In this document: in pieces, positions 16,845 through 21,379 of the stretch
Numbering within the stretch: the first letter of the stretch is position 1
Layout: each line of letters opens with the position of its first letter
Assembly (NCBI GenBank): GCA_036897485.1
Contig: JAYMTF010001777.1
Coordinates: 1 to 21,379 of the forward strand
Length of the DNA stretch: 21,379 nucleotides
Reading direction: 5' to 3'
Source: Pelargonium nanum
Lineage: Eukaryota > Streptophyta > Magnoliopsida > Geraniales > Geraniaceae
Made by a program: the position numbers and the translations under genes
Notes under the pieces: model-generated
Databases searched by the model: none
What the model was told of the DNA's origin: nothing
What the model saw: only the letters and a program-made list of their open reading frames with translations

Positions 16845-17857
16845 TTATTAGTCACATTCATATTTCATTGTCGTTAGAATAATCACATAATGGAACTCTT
16901 TGTAAATATTATCTATTTTGGGATGACTAAGGTAAGGTAGTTTCATGACAAAGGTGTAGATGGACTATTGGTTATATTTATTCGAGGAACGTTATTTGTC
17001 TCCTATTTGTGCAAAGTGAAAAAACCATCTACGTTATATTTTATGTTTTCGTACTCTAAATTTAAGCTTAAATGAATAAACCGACATATATGATATCAAT
17101 GCTCTAATAAATTTCTAGCTCTAAACATTCTGTTTATTAAACTTATGCTAAGGTTCATTCGGCACATAGTGAATTGATAGTCATTAATAATAATTCATCC
17201 CTATACAACATACAGGAACGTTCATTAACGTTATACATTTCTTCTTGTATTCCTATAAACATGTTATACATTTATTTAATATATCGAGTTCAGGTGGATG
17301 TTCACGTTCCCCAATTACGAATTTTCTTCTTACCACGACCTCATCCCGTGATTGAATCAGGAACATGGTACTCGGTCAAGTTCAAATTTGATTGTCAACC
17401 CTAGAGAGTTGAGTCTCTTGTTCACACCATTGAACTTGATGCACTTGTATATTGATCCACTAATTATTCAAGGTGAAGCCAATTCCAATTTGGGCCTACT
17501 CTGCTTAGTTTCATTTTTTTCAAGTTTATTATATTTGTGCAATTGTAATTTATATAATTCAATATTCCTGCATAACTAAAAAGGGCACTCATTTGGAATG
17601 AGTTTAATATCATCTTTAAAAACAACTTTAGTGCAAAGCAATTGACCTTAACACACTTCCATCACAAAGTCACAAACTCATTTGTATTATTGACATTCAA
17701 AATACCATGGATAAAAGTTTGCAATAGAACCAAATTTGGCATTAAAAGATCCCAAAGTTTGAATGGCATAAAGCCTTCGGTAACAACTATTGATGAACAA
17801 CCAAATGATTAATGGAAAATCCCTTCCACATTGAATAGCAAAACAATAAGACAGCAC
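16845..17857. other. Convergent intergenic region
   Basis: This holds the 3' untranslated regions of the peptidase (+) and the CHCH gene (-). No gene is supported. Open frames at 17174-17404 and 17352-17579 have no recognised motif. The stretch 17280-17510 is less AT-rich than its surroundings and may be a transposon fragment, but I could not identify it. Confidence 0.45.
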
Positions 17858-20414
17858 CTAGGCACTCAACATACCAGAAGAGTTCTTCTTGCACTCGGCC
17901 AACATATCCATGTAGAACTGACACTTGCTGATGTCGCTCCCGAAGTTGTTCACGCACTACATTGAAACCACAAAGTGCAAAAAGATTAGGAAAAGTACAT
18001 TGTAAAATATCAGAAATCACATACATAGGGTAGACACATTTTCCTATCAAGAATTCTGTTTCAATTTCAAAGGTTTCAAACAAATATGAATCATTGACCA
18101 TCATAAAGTGCACAAAACACTTGAGAAATTTGGCACAAAGGATATGACAAGTTCAAGTACACTAAATAAATGGCTATTAAACATGGTTAAATAATAATGT
18201 AGTTGCGTCGGCAGCATGAGGGATCCAAACAATTTCACACAAAGAAACAAAAGAAAAAATGATACATACATCTTGGAATGCCTTGGAGTGAATGCTGCAT
18301 GCATCAGATCCACCAAAACTGTTTGTTGTGGGAGCTGAAGCAGGTGCGGCAGCCTCAGAGACAACAGTTTCATGTTGAATGGTGCGAGGACCCATCACAG
18401 CATCAACAGCCCTGTGTGCCACAGCACTTCCGGTGCCAAATGCCAAGCCTGTAATACAAGAGGAAAGGATAAAAGATTTCAAACTTGTACACATGCACGA
18501 CAAAGAAAACACACGCAGCAAATCCTAGTGGAGCAAAACACAATTTCATAGCATACCTTGAGCTATTGTTGAGCCAATGCTTCCGAGCATGGATCCGCCA
18601 CCTCCTCCCTGAACGGGAGCTGGAGGAGGAGCATGGTTGACTGCACATCAAATTACAAACACACAAGTCAATAAAAAAAATATATTATCACAAAATTTCT
18701 TGACAAGCAGTACATGAATCAAATATTTTGTATACCAGTTTGTGGAGGTGGTGCTGAACGAGCAGCCGGGCGTGGGGCCGGGCGAGAGCTTCTTCCTACG
18801 ACAGAAGATATTGGCATAACATTATAAAACCACTCAGTAACTCATGAGATAAATAGACCTTGAGCATACAACTACAAATGACTGATAGACACGCCAATTA
18901 TATTTCTACAAGCCTGAACGAGAATGATAAAGCTAACAGAAATATAGTCAAGAAGCAGCTGACGAGAATAGCTCCACATACAAACAATTATACAAAGTAG
19001 ATTAAGGAACTTAAAATATTTCAAGGCTGTCTTTCCTATTCAAATTTTATATATTAAGTGCCTAGTGGCAATAAAATTTCAGGCTGCAAAGAAAATTAAG
19101 TGTAAAAGGGAAGATATGAATCTAAAACCAAGGTCATAATGTGCTCACTAGATACATTTACATGCAGAAACTGAATAGTAGCACACAAAGAAAAACAAAA
19201 GACTTTAAAAGTACCTACTTGAACCTCAAACTAAACAAGCAACAAGGTATGCAACCTCATTATACAAACCCTATTGACCTTTGAGAAGACAAAAGATGAA
19301 AAGATGAAATAAAATGGGATTTGAAAACCCCCAAATGATACTAATGGGCCACAGTTACATAAGTTCAATTTTTTTATCATACACAGATCATCTATGCCCT
19401 AGTTCTCACTTGGGCTCTTCTATCGATCAAACAAAAACAAATCTACATGAAGAAAATGGAACTAAAAACCCCAACACCTCAACATAAATCATCTACCACA
19501 TAAAGGTAACATATTTATGAAGAAGATATTCAAAACAATGTTAGTTTTATTTTCACGTCTCTACCTCAACTAATGAAAAACCCTTGGGTTCTTCCATATA
19601 AATCAAACAAAACCAAGTCTACATGAAGAAAATGAAACTAAAACCCCTACAACATCAACTCAAGTTGTCAACTGAATAAAGGTAACAACTTTGTCAGTGG
19701 GGGGATCAAAACAATGTTTCTTTCATTTTCGCATATCTACCTCAACAAACAAAACCCCTTCGGCTCTACCATGAACTAAACAAAACAAAATCTACATTAA
19801 GACAAATGGAACTAAAACCCCAAATACCTCAAGTCAAGTCATCAGCTAAGTAAAGCTAACAACTTTATGGGAACAAAATCAAAACAATATAACTTTCATC
19901 ATCATTTTTCACATCTCTAGCTCAACTAATTAAAAACCCTTTGGTTCTTCCGTGAATAAAAGAAAAACAAATCTACATGAAGAAAAATGGAACTAAAAAC
20001 CCTAAAACCTCAACTCGAATCATCAACTATGTAAAGCTAACTTTTTGGAAAAAAATAAATATCACTTTCATTTTCATTGTTCACGTCTCAAGCTCAACTA
20101 ATACAAACCCCTTTGGTTCTTCTCTAAATCAAACAGAACCAACTCAACAAGAGAAATGGAGCTGAAAAAAACACCTAGCGTCAGGTCATAAACTAAATAA
20201 AGCTAACAACTTTAAGAGAAAACATAAATCAAAACAACATTACTGTTCCAGTTATGACCAGCCAAAACGCCCAAATCACTTAAATTTTCCAATCCATTTT
20301 CTCTAGTTTACTCAGAAACCAAACAAACACAGTGAGTATCACAAGAAATAGAGCAAATAGACATAGATAGAGAGGACGATCGGGAAGCTTACCTCCGGAA
20401 CTGCGGCGAGGCAT
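17858..20414 (-). CDS. Twin-CX9C (CHCH) mitochondrial protein, CHCHD2/10-MIX17-At12Cys type (5 exons)
   Basis: On the minus strand the exons are 20414-20393, 18795-18736, 18640-18557, 18448-18270 and 17956-17858, joining in frame to 444 bp, 147 residues. The N-terminus MPRRSSGGRSS and the next 20 residues are rich in Arg, Pro, Ala and Ser. A Gly-rich, mildly hydrophobic segment follows (GGGGGSMLGSIGSTIAQGLAFGTGSAVAHRAVDAVMG). The C-terminal CHCH domain has four Cys at 106, 116, 127 and 137 in exact twin CX9C spacing, the signature of small intermembrane-space proteins oxidised by the Mia40 pathway. This layout matches animal CHCHD2/CHCHD10, yeast Mix17 and the two Arabidopsis At12Cys proteins, linked to respiratory-chain function and stress signalling. 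The last intron falls exactly between the ninth spacer residue and the second Cys. Intron 1 (1,597 bp) contains a tandem repeat array. The gene is convergent with the peptidase gene. Confidence 0.94.
19399..20260. repeat. Degenerate ~175-bp tandem repeat, about five copies, in CHCH gene intron 1
   Basis: Recurring block order on +: CTCAACTAATnAAAAACCC, TTGGTTCTTC, AATCAAACAAAACCAA, TCTACATGAAGAAAATGGAACTAAAA-CCCC, ACCTCAACTC, AAGTCATCAACT, AAATAAAGCTAACAACTTT, CAAAACAATnT, CTTTCATTTTC. The TCTACATGA-type landmark occurs at 19442, 19618, 19791, 19972 and (decayed) about 20141, giving periods of 176, 173, 181 and about 169 bp. The array is partial at both ends. Units diverge by substitutions and small indels; none is coding. 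Confidence 0.86.
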
Positions 20415-20520
20415 GGTTGTTAGAGGCGGCGAAAGAGTCGTAGAATGTTCTGGAGATGTGGAAAACTGAACTCCACATAACCCTCAAAGCCTCGTATTTG
20501 TAGAGAGGTCTGGTGTGGGG

Positions 20521-20550
20521 GACTGATGACGTGTATTGAACACGTGTCAG
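20521..20550 (-). promoter_or_regulatory. G-box and ACGT element in the CHCH gene promoter
   Basis: Read on +, TGATGACGTGT (20524-20534) and AACACGTGTCAG (20539-20550) lie 110-140 bp upstream of the CHCH start codon at 20414. The second contains the palindromic G-box CACGTG, the first an ACGT core of bZIP type. Such elements fit stress or abscisic-acid control, as reported for plant relatives, but the link is inferred from position. Confidence 0.45.
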
Positions 20551-20559
20551 CATATGATT

Positions 20560-20812
20560 GGTTAATTTATTAATTCAAACACTATGTAACAGCAAAATAG
20601 GTAGATGCATATAGTTAGAATTGACAATTTAGATTTCTTGTGCATGTTAGTATCTGGCTCTTTAACACGAGGCATTTTCCTAGCGCTTCAGGCACACTCG
20701 AGACCATCTCGACTCACTCTTGATCCTTTTATAAAAATAAATAAAAGATATAATTTATGGAAATCAAATTATAACTAGTATAGACCTTCACCGTTCAAAA
20801 TACTAAGCAATG
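20560..20812. other. Spacer before the 94-bp array
   Basis: Nothing recognisable beyond the CHCH gene upstream region; AT-rich with no open frame of note. Confidence 0.4.
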
Positions 20813-21090
20813 CATCTAGATGACAAACACATGGTGGAATTCTCCGATAAGGTGTACCATAATGTTAATCTCTTTGACCCCATATCCGAGCTCGTCCTAT
20901 GCGATACATCTAGATGACAAACACATGGTAAAATTCTCCGATAAGGTGTACCCTAATGTTAATCTCTTTAACTCCACATCCGAGCTCGTCCTATGCGATA
21001 CATCTAGATGACAAACACATGGTGAAATTCTCCGATAAGGTGTACCCTAATATTAATCTCTTTGACTCCACATTCGAGCTCGTCCAATGA
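20813..21090. repeat. Three-copy 94-bp tandem repeat
   Basis: Units start with CATCTAGATGACAAACACAT at 20813, 20907 and 21001, exactly 94 bp apart. Each continues through ATTCTCCGATAAGGTGTACC, TAATnTTAATCTCTTTnACyCC and CGAGCTCGTCC to a GCGATA join, which is lost at the end of unit 3. The copies differ by only a few substitutions and no indels. 94 is not a multiple of 3, so a conserved reading frame is excluded. A last CATCTAGATAGATACA trace occurs at about 21123. Confidence 0.93.
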
Positions 21091-21280
21091 CCTAAGCACG
21101 AATCATCATACACATTGTGACATCATCTAGATAGATACAATATTATTATTACATGTGCACGACATTTTCTTCGACCAATCACGTCATTCATTTCAAGCGT
21201 TGTGTAAATATAAATACTTTCTATAACGTTAATGCATACAAACAAAATAGCCTTAGTTTTTTTTTAGGGGAAATTTCAAC
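21091..21280. other. Spacer between tandem array and retroelement edge
   Basis: No gene is seen. A run of nine T at 21257-21265 could be the poly(A) tail of the retroelement on the opposite strand. Confidence 0.35.
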
Positions 21281-21379
21281 TTATATTAAATCAACAAGCA
21301 ACAAATTAACAATAGGATCCGGGATATCTCCCACATCAAACGATCCATCCCCTGACACAGAACCGGCGAGCCTTGCAAA
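21281..21379 (-). mobile_element. Retroelement RNase H / LINE reading frame, C-terminal end (partial)
   Basis: On the minus strand 32 codons run from the window edge to a TAA at 21283-21281. They begin FARLAGSVSGDGSF and end with DVGDIPDPIVNLLLVDLI. An ARLA..S start, a PP/PD-type middle and a short Leu/Asp-rich end resemble the last residues of plant non-LTR retrotransposon RNase H domains and the many RNase H-like proteins derived from them. An A-run follows about 15 bases after the stop on the same strand. The fragment is too short for certainty; an ordinary gene end is possible. Confidence 0.45.

Noticed and set aside
17174..17579. Two overlapping open frames on + after the peptidase gene.
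   Set aside because: No recognised motif, low-complexity hydrophobic residues; probably 3' flanking sequence or an unidentified repeat fragment.
18101..18666. Several minus-strand frames of 87-114 codons around the CHCH exons.
   Set aside because: They run through introns of the CHCH gene; the spliced reading with exact twin CX9C spacing replaces them.
20820..21011. 63-codon open frame across the 94-bp array.
   Set aside because: The unit length is not a multiple of three, so each copy is read in a different frame; it is not a coding repeat.
1..21379. Search for a biosynthetic gene cluster, CRISPR-like array, tRNA or rRNA genes, or a new multi-gene system.
   Set aside because: The genes present are unrelated housekeeping or receptor genes with independent promoters. 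The tandem repeats lack the short-repeat/unique-spacer form of CRISPR, and no tRNA cloverleaf was seen apart from the SINE head.

Overview
The window is nuclear DNA of a flowering plant, a eudicot. The evidence is the many spliced genes with GT-AG introns and AT-rich introns and spacers, the plant-specific families present (L-type lectin receptor kinase, FLOURY1/GTD-binding protein, gamma-glutamyl peptidase), and plant short transposons (Mutator-type and hAT-type MITEs, an Au-like SINE). A woody rosid, perhaps Rosaceae, is a guess from general similarity and cannot be proven from the sequence.

Layout, left to right. (1) Positions 1-272 are the 3' end of an L-type lectin receptor-like kinase gene on +, followed at 719-1295 by the decayed relic of a related gene in which the lectin domain runs almost directly into the kinase domain. 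(2) Positions 1300-2443 hold a pair of direct repeats, two perfect 10-bp G-box palindromes and a leader with three small upstream ORFs. The leader precedes an intronless FLOURY1-like membrane protein with a GTD-binding (DUF593) coiled coil (2444-3463, +), which carries an internal 129-bp duplication. (3) After about 2 kb of AT-rich spacer comes a 19-exon gene for mitochondrial methylmalonate-semialdehyde dehydrogenase (5533-11151, +). Its full 539-residue frame can be followed across every splice junction. One intron is GC-AG, and introns 9, 10 and 18 carry MITEs and an Au-type SINE. (4) The next spacer ends in a 396-bp Mutator-type MITE with a perfect 9-bp target duplication. It lies just upstream of a four-exon gamma-glutamyl peptidase-like class I glutamine amidotransferase (12877-16844, +, 243 residues). 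Intron 1 of that gene contains a 248-bp tandem copy of the end of exon 1, including the catalytic-cysteine motif. (5) Convergent to it on - is a five-exon twin-CX9C (CHCH) mitochondrial protein of the CHCHD2/10-MIX17-At12Cys type (20414 down to 17858, 147 residues). Its first intron holds about five copies of a degenerate ~175-bp tandem repeat. (6) The right edge has a three-copy 94-bp tandem repeat and, on -, the last 33 codons of what looks like a retroelement RNase H/LINE reading frame.

The genes do not form a pathway or cluster. Two encode mitochondrial proteins (valine/pyrimidine catabolism, intermembrane-space CHCH protein), one a cytosolic glutathione-type peptidase, one a probable myosin-receptor-like membrane protein and one a plasma-membrane receptor kinase. 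I see no convincing sign of a new multi-gene system. The unusual material is at the level of gene structure: exon and intron duplications, adjacent transposons and upstream ORFs.
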